Origin: Hanleya hanleyi
Lineage: Eukaryota; Mollusca; Polyplacophora; Lepidopleurida; Hanleyidae
Length of the DNA stretch: 64,000 bases
Direction: 5' to 3'
Assembly (NCBI GenBank): GCA_036873755.1
Contig: JAVTVY010025348.1
Coordinates: 1-64,000, forward strand
This document shows positions 1 to 9,169 of this stretch, one piece after another (position 1 is the first letter of the stretch; the number at the start of each line of letters is the position of its first letter). Below the pieces are notes generated by a model. That model was given only the letters and a program-made list of their open reading frames with translations. It was not told where the DNA came from and did not search any database. The position numbers and the translations under genes are program-made.

Positions 1-108
1 ACCTGTTTTTGAAGAGCTCCTGTAAGCTCCTGGCTTATTATAGACAGTCATCTCCCGGCTACACACCCCCTTACCGGGGCAGAGGTTCCTTCACCGGAGA
101 CCCGTGAG

Positions 109-1242
109 ATGACACGACCCCATTCTTCTAGCGACGCAGTTTCAGGTTCGGACTATGAGGATCATGCACGATGTTCCACTTCTTCGGCATCCTCATCTCA
201 TACAGAGTCACCTCCCTCCCATCAGACGGAGTTAGAAGACAAGAATAAGGACGCGATACCTTTCAAAGCCAGGATAGCGGCGGTACACACGCTGATTCCA
301 GAGATGCCCAGACCGGTGGCCGGCGATGACAAGCAACTTGCTGATCCCGCCCGGAAACGGAGAAAACTTACAGCGGCATCTCTCTACCGCCTGAACAAGC
401 CTTCTGAGGAGGAAGCTACGCCTACCTGCGCACCATCTCCGGCATCAGCCACCCTATATGACGTACTGGATCGACAATTGAAGACTCCGAAATCTCTCCA
501 GAAACCCGGTCCTTTCAAGACTTATACCCTTCACGGAGACAACCTACCGTTCAAGGCCCCGAAGTCGGACCCGGATCTTGACAGACTGTTGAACTTCACG
601 AAGACACCAGCGGTGGTACTCCAACAGAAGCAGGCCTGTGCTGTGGAGGACATGATGCTGACACAACACAGAATTACATCATACTCCGATTGGTTCCTGA
701 CGGCTATTTCCAGGGTGATGCAGGATCCAGACAAGAACCATAAAGACGGATCCCTGACCTTCTCACGGCCCAAGATGGATTTCCTCAGCGCCTTTATCGA
801 CTTTATGAACAAGGCCAACGTGGATCTCATGGATACAGGGGCTTTTACCTACGCTACGATGGTGCAGGCTCGACGAGCTGCATACCTGAAACATCCCAAA
901 TCCGAGGTTTTGGATTCAGTAAAGAACGAACTGGCACAGCAACCCCTATCATCCGAGTATCTCTTTAACCAAGCCATCTCTACGGTCATGCCTGCCGTCA
1001 ATGACGAGAAGACTTCCCGCATTATCGGAGCCCTGGCTTACAGCAAAGGCAAGGGCAAGGGTAAAGGTCAAGGCAAGTCGACCAGAGGAGGACGTTCTGC
1101 ACAGCCGTCACGTCAGGACTCAGGCAGTCTACACAAGCAGGACAGCCAGCAGAATTTTCGTCCCTACGGGAAAGGACAGTTTCGTGGCAGAGGAGCAAAA
1201 TCTTCCGACCGGGGCAGAGGAAAGCCCGACCGTCGGAATTGA
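109..1242 (+). CDS. DIRS ORF1, gag-like protein (377 aa)
   Basis: This is an intact frame with a stop at codon position 10-12 of the same frame upstream, so the ATG at 109 is the first usable start. The N-terminal ~60 residues are Ser/Thr/His-rich and look disordered. The C-terminus (about residues 310-377) is strongly basic with a Gly-Lys run and Arg-Gly-Arg clusters, as expected for nucleic-acid binding. There is no zinc knuckle. Position and composition fit the putative Gag of DIRS elements, which packages or chaperones the RNA. The RT frame opens inside the 3' end of this ORF, a usual DIRS overlap. The role is inferred from context, since these Gags have little sequence conservation. Confidence 0.7.
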   Translation: MTRPHSSSDAVSGSDYEDHARCSTSSASSSHTESPPSHQTELEDKNKDAIPFKARIAAVHTLIPEMPRPVAGDDKQLADPARKRRKLTAASLYRLNKPSEEEATPTCAPSPASATLYDVLDRQLKTPKSLQKPGPFKTYTLHGDNLPFKAPKSDPDLDRLLNFTKTPAVVLQQKQACAVEDMMLTQHRITSYSDWFLTAISRVMQDPDKNHKDGSLTFSRPKMDFLSAFIDFMNKANVDLMDTGAFTYATMVQARRAAYLKHPKSEVLDSVKNELAQQPLSSEYLFNQAISTVMPAVNDEKTSRIIGALAYSKGKGKGKGQGKSTRGGRSAQPSRQDSGSLHKQDSQQNFRPYGKGQFRGRGAKSSDRGRGKPDRRN

Positions 1243-3359
1243 CGGTTCCCAGCCTCAGCTTTTAACCCATCATCATCATCCTTTCATCCTTCCAGAATTT
1301 CAAGTATTCAATCATCCGGTCGTGGGCGGACGTCTACAGATCTTCTGGCAGAACTGGAAGCTTATCACAGACGACAAGTGGGTCACCAGATCTCTCAGAG
1401 ATGGAGTTTTCCTCACCTTTCTAGAGTACCCCAGGCTCATCACCAGACCCAAACCATCACGTCTTCCAGTTCGGCCAGAACATGTACAGACACTACTGGA
1501 ATCAGTACAAGTATTATTGGACAAGGGCGCTGTCAGAGAATTACCCGCGGAAGAAGAAAGTCCAGGATTTTACAGTTCTGTCTTCCTCGTTCCCAAGAAG
1601 GATACAGATCAGCTTCGCATGATTATAGACCTACGTCGGCTCAACGACACTCTGGCGCCACCTCCACACTTCAAAATGACATCAGTTCCAGCATTACGGT
1701 CCCGCCTACAACCGGACGATTGGCTAGCCTCCATCGACCTCCAGGATGCATACCTTCATGTTTCCCATTCATCAACATCATCGTCGATATCTTCGATTCA
1801 TCATCGCCGGGAGACGGTTCGAGTGGCAGGTCCTGCCGTTCGGCATCTCCATCGCCCCTTGGTGCTTCACAAGAATCACGTCACCAATCATGGCCTTCCT
1901 TCACCTAAGGGGTATCAACATAGAGGCATACATCGACGACATCCTTGTGTGGGGGTCAAGGAAGTCAGTACTCAAGTCCCAGATACAATTCATCATTCAA
2001 CTCCTGGGGTATCTCGGATTCATCCCACATCCAACAAAGTCGGAACTAGAGCCTGCTCAGAGACGACAATACATCGGAGCAGTATTCGACACACGGGAAC
2101 GGATCATCCTGCCCCCGGAAGAACGTTGGACAAAGATACAGGTTATCATCCAAAGATTTTTATCTTCCCAATCACAACCCTTACGTCTGTGGCAAAGTCT
2201 ACTGGGATTGCTGACATCAACTCAGGATCTGACACAGTATGGACGACTTCAGCTACGACCATTACAGTTCAACCTGCAGCCGTATCTACGACCTTCGGCC
2301 ATCAACCCCCGAGTACCGGTTCCTCAGCACTTGCATCAGTTTCTGGAATGGTGGCAGTCCAGGGAGAACGTCATGTTCGGGATTCCACTCCGCTGGTCAC
2401 CGCCGAACGAGAATCTATTCTCCGACGCATCACTCACGGGCTGGGGAGCCCACCTGGGAGAGTTAAAGATAGCCGGCAGGTGGTCTCCACAACAGAAGAC
2501 ACAACACATCAATGTACTGGAGATGACAGCAGTGAACATGGCAGTCCAGCACTGGAGCCCTCAACTGGTCGACAGCTCTCTGATGATCGCATCGGACAAC
2601 ACGACAGTAGTAAGCTACATCAACAAGATGGGGGGAACGAAGTCCCGACTACTGTTCCAGGAGACGTGGTCTCTCTTCACCTGGGCACAGAATCATCGAT
2701 GCCGGATCCGAGCACGACACGTACCCGGCCACCTGAACGTCATTGCAGACAGTCTTTCACGCCCGGACAAAGTCCTACAAACGGAGTGGCATCTCCACAC
2801 AGAGGCCTTTCGTCAAGTGTCATCGATTTGGGAACAGCCCCTAGTAGACCTGTTCGCAACAAGGGGCAATACTCCGCTACCAATCTTCGTCAGCCCGATG
2901 CTCGACCCGCTAGCCTGGGCAGTCGACGCCATGTCAATCAGTTGGGACAACCTCATCGCCTACGCATTTCCACCGATAGCGCTTATTCAGGCAGTCTTGA
3001 ACAAGATAACGGAGCACAACAGTGTTATCCTGCTCATAGTACCGTGGTGGCCGCATCGCCCATGGTTCCCATCACTGGTCCAGCTACTGACCGACTTCCC
3101 TCGTCAGCTACCTCCGTGGCGCCGACTACTAGACCAACGGTGGGGTATCCTACACCACGATCCACAGTGGCTCAACCTTCACGCCTGCAGATTATCAGGG
3201 AATCCCTTGCAGACCAGGGGTTTTCAAGGCCAGTTACAGAGGCGATGGCGACAGCAAACAGACCATCCACCTCTAGACTTTACCAGGCCAAGTGGGCTTA
3301 CTTCCATACCTGGTGTGGGACCAGAGACATCGATCCCAACACTGCCTCTGTTCCAGTGA
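1001..3359 (+). pseudogene. DIRS RT / RNase H / methyltransferase-like ORF, broken by one frameshift
   Basis: The RT begins in the frame of 1001, overlapping ORF1, and carries the fingers motifs (FLVPKK, MIIDLRRLN near 1590-1650, and SIDLQDAYLHV). At about 1757-1765 a run of three T's appears to hold one extra base, and the homology jumps to the frame of 1746. That frame carries LPFGISIAP and the catalytic YIDD at 1929-1940. RNase H follows (FSDASLTGWGAHLG near 2425, then INVLEM and ADSLSRP). Next comes the DLFATRGN...DAMSISWDN segment typical of DIRS, where a methyltransferase-like domain sits. The ORF ends at 3359 inside the recombinase frame. Apart from the shift no stop interrupts it, so the lesion is recent. 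Confidence 0.88.
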
Positions 3360-4255
3360 TAGCCGATTTCCTGTTGCACCTGCATCGAGACAAGGAATTC
3401 AAGTTAAGCACCATAGAAGGATATCGTTCTGCGTTATCCCGGGTCATGAAGCTGACTTCAGGAATTGATATTGGACATGATATCAACGTTACGGCTCTTA
3501 TCCAGTCTTTCGCCTTACAGTCCCGCCGGACAAGACAACTATTACCAAAGTGGGACCTTGAAGTTGTACTGAGTGCATTTCTACGCCCACCATTTGAACC
3601 GTTACAGTCGGCTACGATCAAGGCACTGTCTTACAAGACAGTCTTCCTAACAGCGTTCGCCCTGGCCACTAGAGTCTCCGAACTTCATGCATTGGAACGC
3701 AGCTCCCTGACATGGACCGCAGGTTGGAAAACTATATCCTTTCGTCCGATCCCGGAATTCATTGCCAAGAATGAATCAACACGTCAGGGACCATGTGCTC
3801 AAAGACTGTATCAGATCCCAGCACTTACAGACTTCGTAGGACCACTGGAGAACGACAGAGTCTTATGTCCAGTTAGAGCCCTACGATGCTATTTACAGAG
3901 AACAGACTCTACGAGAGGATCTAGACGTCTCCTATTTCTATCACTACATCCGGGAGCATCTGCGGACATTACGAAAAATACAGTTGCATCTTGGTTAAGG
4001 AAGACGATACACTGGACATACCAACTCGCCATCGATGCTCCTCCCCTATTGTCGAAGGCATCATCTCATGAGATTAGAGCTATTGCTACGTCCTGGCCGC
4101 TCTGGAAAAACTTGTCACTGGACGAGATCGTTCAATCCTGTGCATGGACTGTGAACTCTACCTTCGCTGACTATTATCTTAGGGACATGTCTGTACAAAC
4201 AGACAGGGTGACTACGTTGGGCCCGTTAGCAGCAGCCCAGCGTATAATCCACTAG
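3180..4255 (+). CDS. DIRS tyrosine recombinase (phage-integrase fold)
   Basis: This is the integrating enzyme of the element. It has an N-terminal SAM-like core-binding segment (RLYQAKWAYFHTWC near 3275, then YRSALSRVMKL) and a catalytic domain. The catalytic Arg lies in ATRVSELHALE (about 3666-3700), the H-x-x-R box in SSHEIRAI (about 4063-4085), and the Tyr in FADYYLRDM (about 4163-4190). The first good Met is at 3245, but homology to DIRS recombinases starts a little upstream, so the true start is uncertain. It overlaps the end of the RT ORF, as usual in DIRS. All catalytic residues are present and no stop is seen. The frame happens to stay open back to 1001, but that upstream stretch is out of frame with the RT. 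Confidence 0.85.
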
Positions 4256-4634
4256 TTTCCATCAAGAAAAGAGGGGGGGGGGGGCGCCGCTCAAGCAAGC
4301 AAGATCCCGACAATTCGGTAAGTATAGAAGACAGACCATGTCAGAGACGAAGGGACTTCAAGGCATCACGATGGCATCTGATTATCTAGCCAAGTATGCG
4401 AACATTGGTAGGAACACAGTCCACCTATCATCGCATTACTTGTAATACCTTGAGCTCCCTACGCTGCTATACGACACAGGAATTATCATGATATTACTAG
4501 GCGTATTAGATTTACAAAATCAGAACAGGGCGTGCTCCGCTTAATCCAAAAGCAAGTTACAAGGCCGGCTACCCAACCTCCTCTGTTGGGAGTCTGGCAT
4601 TAAGTGATAACAGGTGAAGATTTGAGAAATAAAC
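4256..4634. other. 3' flank of the DIRS element, no gene
   Basis: It contains a 12-G run (4272-4284) and a short hairpin, CCCAACCTCCTCTGTTGGG, near 4571. The word GGCATTAAGTGATAACAGG at 4598-4616 recurs at 4868-4886. It could include the DIRS internal complementary region, but no complement to either end was recognised. Confidence 0.4.
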
Positions 4635-4931
4635 ATTAAACATTTATAAATAATGTTGGTGTTTATTATCAAATCAAACCTGTAATCAACGTTGATTTGC
4701 CCAACCCATCCTCCCCTCTTTGCTCGGCCTTGACTCAAAACAGGTCTTGCACAGCATGGGAAAAAGAGGAATGGACATGCGCGGAGAGCACGTCACCTGG
4801 CGGACGATCGACGCAGCGATCAGGGGAGATAATTTTGTTTGCAGTAGATCTCCAAATGGAGGAATTATGGCATTAAGTGATAACAGGTTTGATTTGATAA
4901 TAAACACCAACATTATTTATAAATGTTTAAT
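4635..4931. repeat. Inverted-repeat element with perfect 49-bp arms (MITE-like)
   Basis: Arms 4635-4683 and 4883-4931 are exact reverse complements (ATTAAACATTTATAAATAAT inward to AACCTGT) around a 199-bp centre. Identical arms imply a recent origin or gene conversion. A 19-bp direct repeat (4598-4616 and 4868-4886) lies just outside the left arm and at the inner edge of the right arm. That suggests the structure formed by rearrangement or that the boundaries are nested. There is no coding capacity. Confidence 0.75.
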
Positions 4932-5612
4932 TTTTCAATGACGGGTCAACTTAATTGATATGTCTTTCAAGGTGGTAGGAATGTTTTAATAATAACAATG
5001 GCTCCTAGCCCCTAATTGGGAAAACATGCTAGATAATGGCCAGACATGCCAAGCAGAGATCGGATTCCATCAACAGACTCAGAGGGTGGCGTATTACGAA
5101 TAGCTTGAACTTTCTGATCTTGTGGGGAAATACCATGCTATGAAATGTGATATCCTAACAGATCTGTCGAATTCGTGGCAAAAACACGTCTTTCTCTTCA
5201 ACTGAAAATTGTACGATAAAAGTCTGTCCAATATCAGTCAAAAATATACAGCATGCTCAGTTTCGTTGCGTGAATAAATGACAACATTGTCACTGTATAC
5301 AAAAACAAAATTAACAACATAATCACGGAAAGTGTCATCCATGACCCTCTGGAATAATTGCACCAGAGTTACAAAAATCCAAAAGGCATGGAAACCCACT
5401 CAAAAAGACCACCAGAGGGAGGAAATGTATGCAGTCTTTTAATGTCTTTTCATCTTCTCTAGCCAAGTCGACGTACATCACGTTGCTCTGTACATTGCCT
5501 TGGCATACTTCTCTAGTAAAGTTGGAACGTGAATACTCATCGATGAGTGGGATGCAGAGACGGCTCGCTGCATCCAATCAGAATGTGCGTTACGTAGCAG
5601 CTGATTACCAAG
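4932..5612. other. Intergenic stretch with no recognised feature
   Basis: AT-rich sequence with no convincing coding frame, tandem repeat or transposon end. The last 60 bases turn GC-richer and lead into a CCAAGATGGCGGC context, typical of an animal translation start or YY1-type promoter. Confidence 0.4.
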
Positions 5613-5958
5613 ATGGCGGCCCCCACCAAGAACGAGCCGTGTCGAATGTGCGGGGAAATTCTACCGAAAAAACACCAGGAGAAGCATTTTCAGGTCCACT
5701 TTCGGTGTTTTGATCAATTGAATCAGCTTTTGGGACGCCCTGCACGGTCGAACGATAACGAATCGCCTTACAAGTGTGGTCGACTTGAAATTGAAGGGGA
5801 ACAACTCCTGAAGGCAAAAAGTCACTCATCGTTGAAACTTACACTAGGTGGCGCAGAGCAGTACTCCTCTGCCACCAGTCAAGAATGTCAAGGCAGCGTA
5901 GAGAGCTTTGCGATGTAGTTGACTTGGCTGGTGAAGATGATGTCTTTTGGGATGACAG
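5613..5958 (+). pseudogene. Relic first exon of a ZAD-like zinc-finger protein
   Basis: It starts MAAPTKNEPCRMCGEILPKK in a strong Kozak/GATGGCGGC context. A CxxC pair is followed by a spaced KCG, resembling the N-terminal treble-clef (ZAD-like) exon of an expanded invertebrate family. After KCG the expected partner Cys and about 8 residues seem deleted. Near 5850-5885 the frame shifts from that of 5613 to that of 5885, where MSRQRRELCDVV continues to an acidic GEDDVFWDD. This ends at a plausible splice donor (gtatct) at 5959. Deletion plus frameshift argue for a dead copy. No downstream exon was found. Family assignment rests on pattern recognition only. Confidence 0.4.
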
Positions 5959-6104
5959 GTATCTACCAATATCCAGACTTAGTCCAATGCTGTAAACAGA
6001 TGCAGACAAAATTAAAATGTCTGAAATCAAAAGTAATGGATAGCTATCTTTCTTACTTAATGAATTCATTTAACGAAGTCAATACATAACCTGATGCAAT
6101 CAAC

Positions 6105-6325
6105 AGTATGGCGTATCACGTTGGACACACCGGTTCTCGTTCGATCACTGAAGTTAAACAATGTTGAGCTCGGTCAATTTTACTTGGATGGGTGACCGGG
6201 TGCTGTACTGGATGGGCTGATCAGTGTCCAGGATAATAGGAACTGTACGTGGATCCTCTTGTTCTGGCACATGTAGTATCATCGTGATACGACTGAAAAT
6301 AACGTTAAAATCCTACTCGGTAACC
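6105..6325 (+). repeat. 5S rRNA-derived SINE (SINE3-like)
   Basis: Bases 6105-6211 follow 5S rRNA closely: CACACCGGTTCTCG, GATCACTGAAGTTAAACAA and TACTTGGATGGGTGACCG. The last contains the internal RNA polymerase III control region. About 12 bases before the terminal GGGTGCTGTA are missing. The 3' part ends with ATCGTGATACGACTGAAA...AACGTTAAAATCCTACTC, a version of the tail shared by the other SINE-like repeats of this window. A 5S head joined to a shared LINE-type tail is the layout of 5S-derived SINEs, so this is not a functional 5S gene. Confidence 0.7.
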
Positions 6326-6662
6326 CCTGATACACTCGTCTATCATTGGTACAACTGTAATTAGGTGACGCCCAAGTTGATTGGGATGAACGAATCACAC
6401 CTGCCTTTATCTGATCTCCTTTATCTGATCCTTCACAACATGCTGTTCCATCAGTGGTATTTTGTAGGCACCTTGCCTGCTGGGTGGATGATCTCCAGCT
6501 GGTATCGTATATTCCACCCGAGGATGTTTCCAAGCACCGGTTTTGAATGGCTTCTTCAAAAACCTCATGAAATTTATCTATCCTTGTCGATGTTCGGATA
6601 TCCCGTTGTCTCTCTCGAACTTCCAGTGGCATCAACTCCTCGTGAATGGACCAAAACCACAC
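6300..6662 (-). pseudogene. Gypsy-type (Ty3-like) pol fragment, RT fingers
   Basis: On the minus strand, across two or three frames, one reads GDHPPSRQGAYKIPL, then QIKEI, AGVIRSSQSTWASP and ITVVPMIDE. This is the linker and first RT motif of Gypsy pol, where the consensus is GDHPP.RQ.PYR.P, then GVIRPS.SPWASPIVLV. Frameshifts and stops break it, and it ends at the 5S-SINE tail. No other part of a Gypsy element was recognised. Confidence 0.55.
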
Positions 6663-6859
6663 GATAGTCCTGTTTGCACCATCTCATTTGACCTTACAGA
6701 TAATCTAATTGAGCTCATCCCATATGTAATACATGTGATCCCAAAATACACCATGGCACATCTGTGGCAGAACAACAATATGTACAGGACAGGCGTTCAG
6801 AAATTTGACTTCGGTTAGCCATAATTATTTTAACGGCCTTTCATTAACGGCATATTGTT
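6663..6859. other. Junction between Gypsy fragment and virus-like element
   Basis: No supportable gene. An open plus-strand frame of about 90 codons runs through it, but it overlaps the Gypsy remnant antisense and shows no family signature. Confidence 0.3.
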
Positions 6860-7022
6860 GTTTCGATATCAGTCGGTGGACTCGCAGCAGTCTCTGTATC
6901 AGCATCCGTCTCAGTGGGCTCCTCGGAGTCTGGATGGAAAGTCTTCTGGTGTCGCATCATATCTTAATGTCTGGTAAACGTGCGTTCGCACTCGGAGCAT
7001 GTTTAACCCATGTTGACAGTTG
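6860..7022 (-). pseudogene. C2H2 zinc-finger ORF fragment (left copy)
   Basis: On the minus strand, after ATGGGTTAA, the frame reads TCSECERTFTRH then DMMRHQKTFHPDSEEP. This is a C-x2-C-x12-H-x4-H finger with an acidic Glu/Thr/Asp tail. Two in-frame stops interrupt it and the W-domain half is missing, because the homology ends near 6862. The plus-strand copy is at 10342. Confidence 0.6.
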
Positions 7023-7054
7023 AACGTCGACTGTCCACGTCTTCTGGGATACAC

Positions 7055-7215
7055 TTGCTTTTATAGACAGTAACGCCCAGCTTAACGCTTCAATGCCTTG
7101 GTGAAATAGCTCAGAAGATATGATTTTCTAGATATTCCATGGAAATCACACTAATTCATTGAAATGCGGTGACGCCTGTCGTTACACCTTGACGCCCATC
7201 TCAACATCTTAACGT
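7055..7215 (-). promoter_or_regulatory. GGGCGTT-box module with TATA box (left copy)
   Basis: On the minus strand several GGGCGT(T/C) and GGCGTC boxes lie between the 99-aa ORF and the zinc-finger ORF. The sequence then runs GGGCGTTACTGTC into TATAAAAG (7058-7065). Related modules occur at 10190-10310 and 11095-11285. Position upstream of an ORF with a consensus TATA box suggests a promoter. Confidence 0.5.
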
Positions 7216-7263
7216 CCTATCCCAACACCTTATGCATTGTCGATCATCCATGGACGGACATCA

Positions 7264-7563
7264 TTATGTTGGAGGTTGAAGAAGATAATTTCCCATCTCC
7301 AGCTGCGTCTCCATGACGCACAGGTAGATTTTGGTATCCTCTTTGGGTACTATCTGTTTCTTATGTAGCAGAAGACATACCCGTGTCACCCATTGGATGT
7401 CATCTATGAGCATGATAAGATGACAACGCATGCGTTGGTACTGAGAGGCCTCGGTGGTCCCACCTTGAGCTGTATCAATAATAGCATCGACATTGGCTTG
7501 GCGTAACGCTTTGGCTAGAATATTCTCGTCTGGTTCAAACAAGGTGGACTCTATAGTGCTCAT
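7264..7563 (-). CDS. Small unrecognised ORF, 99 aa (MSTIES family)
   Basis: An intact frame that starts MSTIESTLFEPDENILAKAL and is largely helical, with two Cys-containing segments (RMRCHLIMLIDDI, RVCLLLHKK). I recognise no domain. A second copy at 9984 keeps the first ~60 residues almost unchanged, including the start, so the reading frame is likely real. A TATAAATAG box on the minus strand at 7594-7602 lies only about 31 bases before the ATG, implying a very short leader. It sits between the W-domain ORF and the GGGCGTT module of the virus-like element. The function is unknown; a small virion or regulatory protein is only a guess. Confidence 0.55.
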   Translation of the reverse strand: MSTIESTLFEPDENILAKALRQANVDAIIDTAQGGTTEASQYQRMRCHLIMLIDDIQWVTRVCLLLHKKQIVPKEDTKIYLCVMETQLEMGNYLLQPPT

Positions 7564-7593
7564 GGTGAAATGAGGAAGATGGAGCCGCGTGGG

Positions 7594-7602
7594 CTATTTA
7601 TA
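7594..7602 (-). promoter_or_regulatory. TATA box of the 99-aa ORF
   Basis: CCACTATAAATAGCCC occurs just upstream of the ATG and is conserved in the other arm at 9618-9626. The spacing to the ATG is about 31 bases. Confidence 0.5.
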
Positions 7603-7619
7603 GTGGGACGCTTTTGGTC

Positions 7620-7990
7620 TTAGTGATTCATTCGAATAAATGTTTCTGTTGTGCTATTGCTCTGACATACACCGCTTTCCAGTTCATACCTGAGATTTTC
7701 AACATCGACGCTGTTCTTTCGATTTCCATATGGACCGGGTCCTTGTCCATCTATTTTATATGGGTCACAAGGTCGGCATACTGCTGACGTAAAGCCCGTC
7801 GTAGTCTGGGTGCCAATGTATGGGCTAAAATTGCGGCTTCCTCTTTCGAATACCCTTTGTGGTGAAACTTGTTTTCTGTGTCCTCCAAGGTCTCGCCCAT
7901 CTTGGATTCCATACTTTCTTTGAACAAATCCTTCCATAGCCTCGAGTTCACATGCTCATTCCCTTGTACGGGTTTGGGTTGGTCCTTCAT
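7620..7990 (-). pseudogene. W-domain ORF of the virus-like element (left copy)
   Basis: It begins MKDQPKPVQGNEHVNSRLWK, then GYSKEEAAILAHTLAPRLRR and QQYADLVTHIK. A TAG at 7751-7753 stops it where the other arm has a Leu codon. In the same frame beyond the stop, homology continues (MDKDPVHMEIERTASML, then AIAQQKHLFE). The pattern of an early Trp, GxSxEEA, LRxxY, DPxHxxI and a final AIxxxKxL matches a small helical protein I associate with packaging-ATPase-bearing mobile elements. No catalytic motif is visible. The upstream in-frame Gln/Pro-rich linker suggests the true protein may be longer. Confidence 0.5.
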
Positions 7991-8174
7991 GGTTGGGTGA
8001 TATTCTGGGACTGCTGGTATGAAGGGGACCCGCTGTATGGGGGCCGGTTGCTGCTGCTGGATGGGTCTGCCAGGTGTGGACTCGGCTGATGGTATAGGGG
8101 TATATGACGTGGTGACCTCTCACGGGGTAACAGGTGGGTCACAACAGGCGATCTTCGGGGGTATGAGCTTTTAA

Positions 8175-8437
8175 GTACCCTATGGGCATAGGGTACAGGA
8201 TGCACCACAGGTGCGTGTGCATGCGTACGATGACGTCACTTCCAAGATCTGAGCTCCAAGCTCTAACTCCAAGAGCTCCGAGCTCCAAAAGCGCCGATGC
8301 AACAGCTCTGTCCCACAGGAGCTACCACCACCACCAGGCGTTGACGGGCGTCAACGCCCGGTGGTGGTGGTTTCTGTACATAATAGGGATTAACACGTAT
8401 CCCTCATCAGTCCATATGTAATGGTCGACTAATCAAC
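8175..8437 (+). promoter_or_regulatory. Non-coding centre with 46-base hairpin, upstream of the ATPase
   Basis: This unique spacer lies between the two arms. It holds a run of GAGCTC/AGCTCC words (8250-8320). It also holds a near-perfect palindrome at 8326-8371: two 22-base arms with one mismatch and a 2-base loop. The palindrome core contains the GGGCGTCAACGCC motif, resembling the boxes of the promoter modules. The ATPase ORF starts 66 bases later. Confidence 0.5.
8326..8371. repeat. 22-bp-stem palindrome at the arm junction
   Basis: CCACCACCACCAGGCGTTGA and the following CG pair with CGTCAACGCCCGGTGGTGGT and the following GG across a GG loop, with a single mismatch. It is the strongest hairpin in the element, and could be a replication, resolution or promoter site. 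Confidence 0.8.
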
Positions 8438-9150
8438 ATGTTGTGTACGTGTACGTTCTGTCAGAGAACCTTCTCTCGTCGCAATAGAATGCTCAGACAC
8501 ATTCAATGCAAACACAACCAAGAGACACCACCGAGTCCCGCTATAGGTTCAAGTGGAGTAGAGCATACGATGACGGCGAGCGGCCCTACAGCATGTGGAA
8601 AGACGTCCTGGATGTTGAAGTTCTTAGAGGAAGGTGTGGCAACCCCAACTCCGACACGCGTTGTATGGTGTTATAGCCAGTGGCAGCCCACCTTCAAAAC
8701 TACAAGGTTACGGAATGTGAACTTCGTCCCAGGGATTCCTCACAAAATCGATCAAGCATATTTCTTCGACCCAGAGCAGACCAATGTGGTAGTGCTAGAT
8801 GATCTCACGAGTGCGGCCAAGGACAATTCACATGTTGCCCACTTGTTTACCAAAGGATCCCATCATCGGAACTGTCCGTCATCTATTTGACCCAGAATCT
8901 CTTTCCTCAAAGGAAGGTGTCCAGAGATATTGCCTTGAACTGCCAATACTTTGTGTTGTTCTCAAACCTCATCGACATAGCACAAATCCGTGTGTTTGGT
9001 AGTCGAATTTATCCTCAGAACATCGACCATTTCATGCAGGCATTTCAAGGCGCGACAAGTCGTCCGTGCGGCTACCTGTTCGTAGCGTTAAAAGCTCATA
9101 CCCCCGAAGATTGCCGGTTGACGACCGACCTGTTACCCGGCGAGGGGTAA
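8438..9150 (+). pseudogene. Zinc finger fused to A32/FtsK-type packaging ATPase
   Basis: The start MLCTCTFCQRTFSRRNRML gives a C2H2 finger (C-x2-C-x12-H-x4-H, residues 4-25). Next comes a P-loop ATPase: Walker A GPTACGKT (about residues 48-55), a VVWCYSQW strand, Walker B VVVLDDL, and then a LFTKGSHHRN sensor-like motif. A one-base deletion near 8873 moves the rest to the frame of 8887, which carries SVIYLTQNLFPQ, then NCQYFVLFSN and ATSRPCGYLFVALKAHTPED. It closes at TAA 9148-9150. The family (HerA/FtsK-like, as in Polintons, adinto- and other polinton-like viruses) pumps DNA into capsids. Only the single frameshift disables this copy. The class is confident; the exact element family is not. 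Confidence 0.75.
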
Positions 9151-9169
9151 CCACAACGTCATATACCTC

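Larger units (their letters stand above)
1..4255 (+). mobile_element. DIRS-like tyrosine-recombinase retrotransposon (left end may be cut by the window)
   Basis: Three overlapping reading frames occur in DIRS order: a gag-like ORF, a reverse transcriptase/RNase H ORF and a tyrosine recombinase ORF. There is no DDE integrase and no LTR. DIRS elements replicate by RT and insert as circles through the recombinase, without target duplication. The inverted terminal repeats and internal complementary region expected of DIRS were not found: only 108 bases precede the first ORF, and no matching complement was spotted after 4255. One frameshift breaks the RT, so this copy looks inactive although young. 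The class is secure; the exact ends are not. Confidence 0.88.
6860..8174 (-). mobile_element. Inverted, 5'-truncated second copy of the virus-like element (left arm)
   Basis: Read on the minus strand, this stretch repeats 9088-10490 in the same order: the last codons of the packaging ATPase, a Gln/Pro-rich linker, the W-domain ORF, the TATA box and 99-aa ORF, the GGGCGTT module, and a zinc-finger ORF. Homology starts abruptly inside the ATPase C-terminus (TTAAAAGCTCATAC at 8161-8174 versus 9088-9101). It ends near 6862, where the two arms diverge. The left arm lacks the SINE inserted in the right arm and keeps about 190 bases that the right arm has lost. It is therefore the better reference for the 99-aa ORF. 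Confidence 0.8.

Noticed and set aside
1001..4255. A single 1084-aa protein in one frame
   Set aside because: Its ends are real RT and recombinase parts, but the middle (about 1760-3180) is out of frame with the well-conserved RT/RNase H, so it is a by-product of one frameshift and overlapping ORFs.
6105..6211. Functional 5S rRNA gene
   Set aside because: About 12 conserved bases near the 3' end are missing, several stem positions are mutated and a SINE tail follows.
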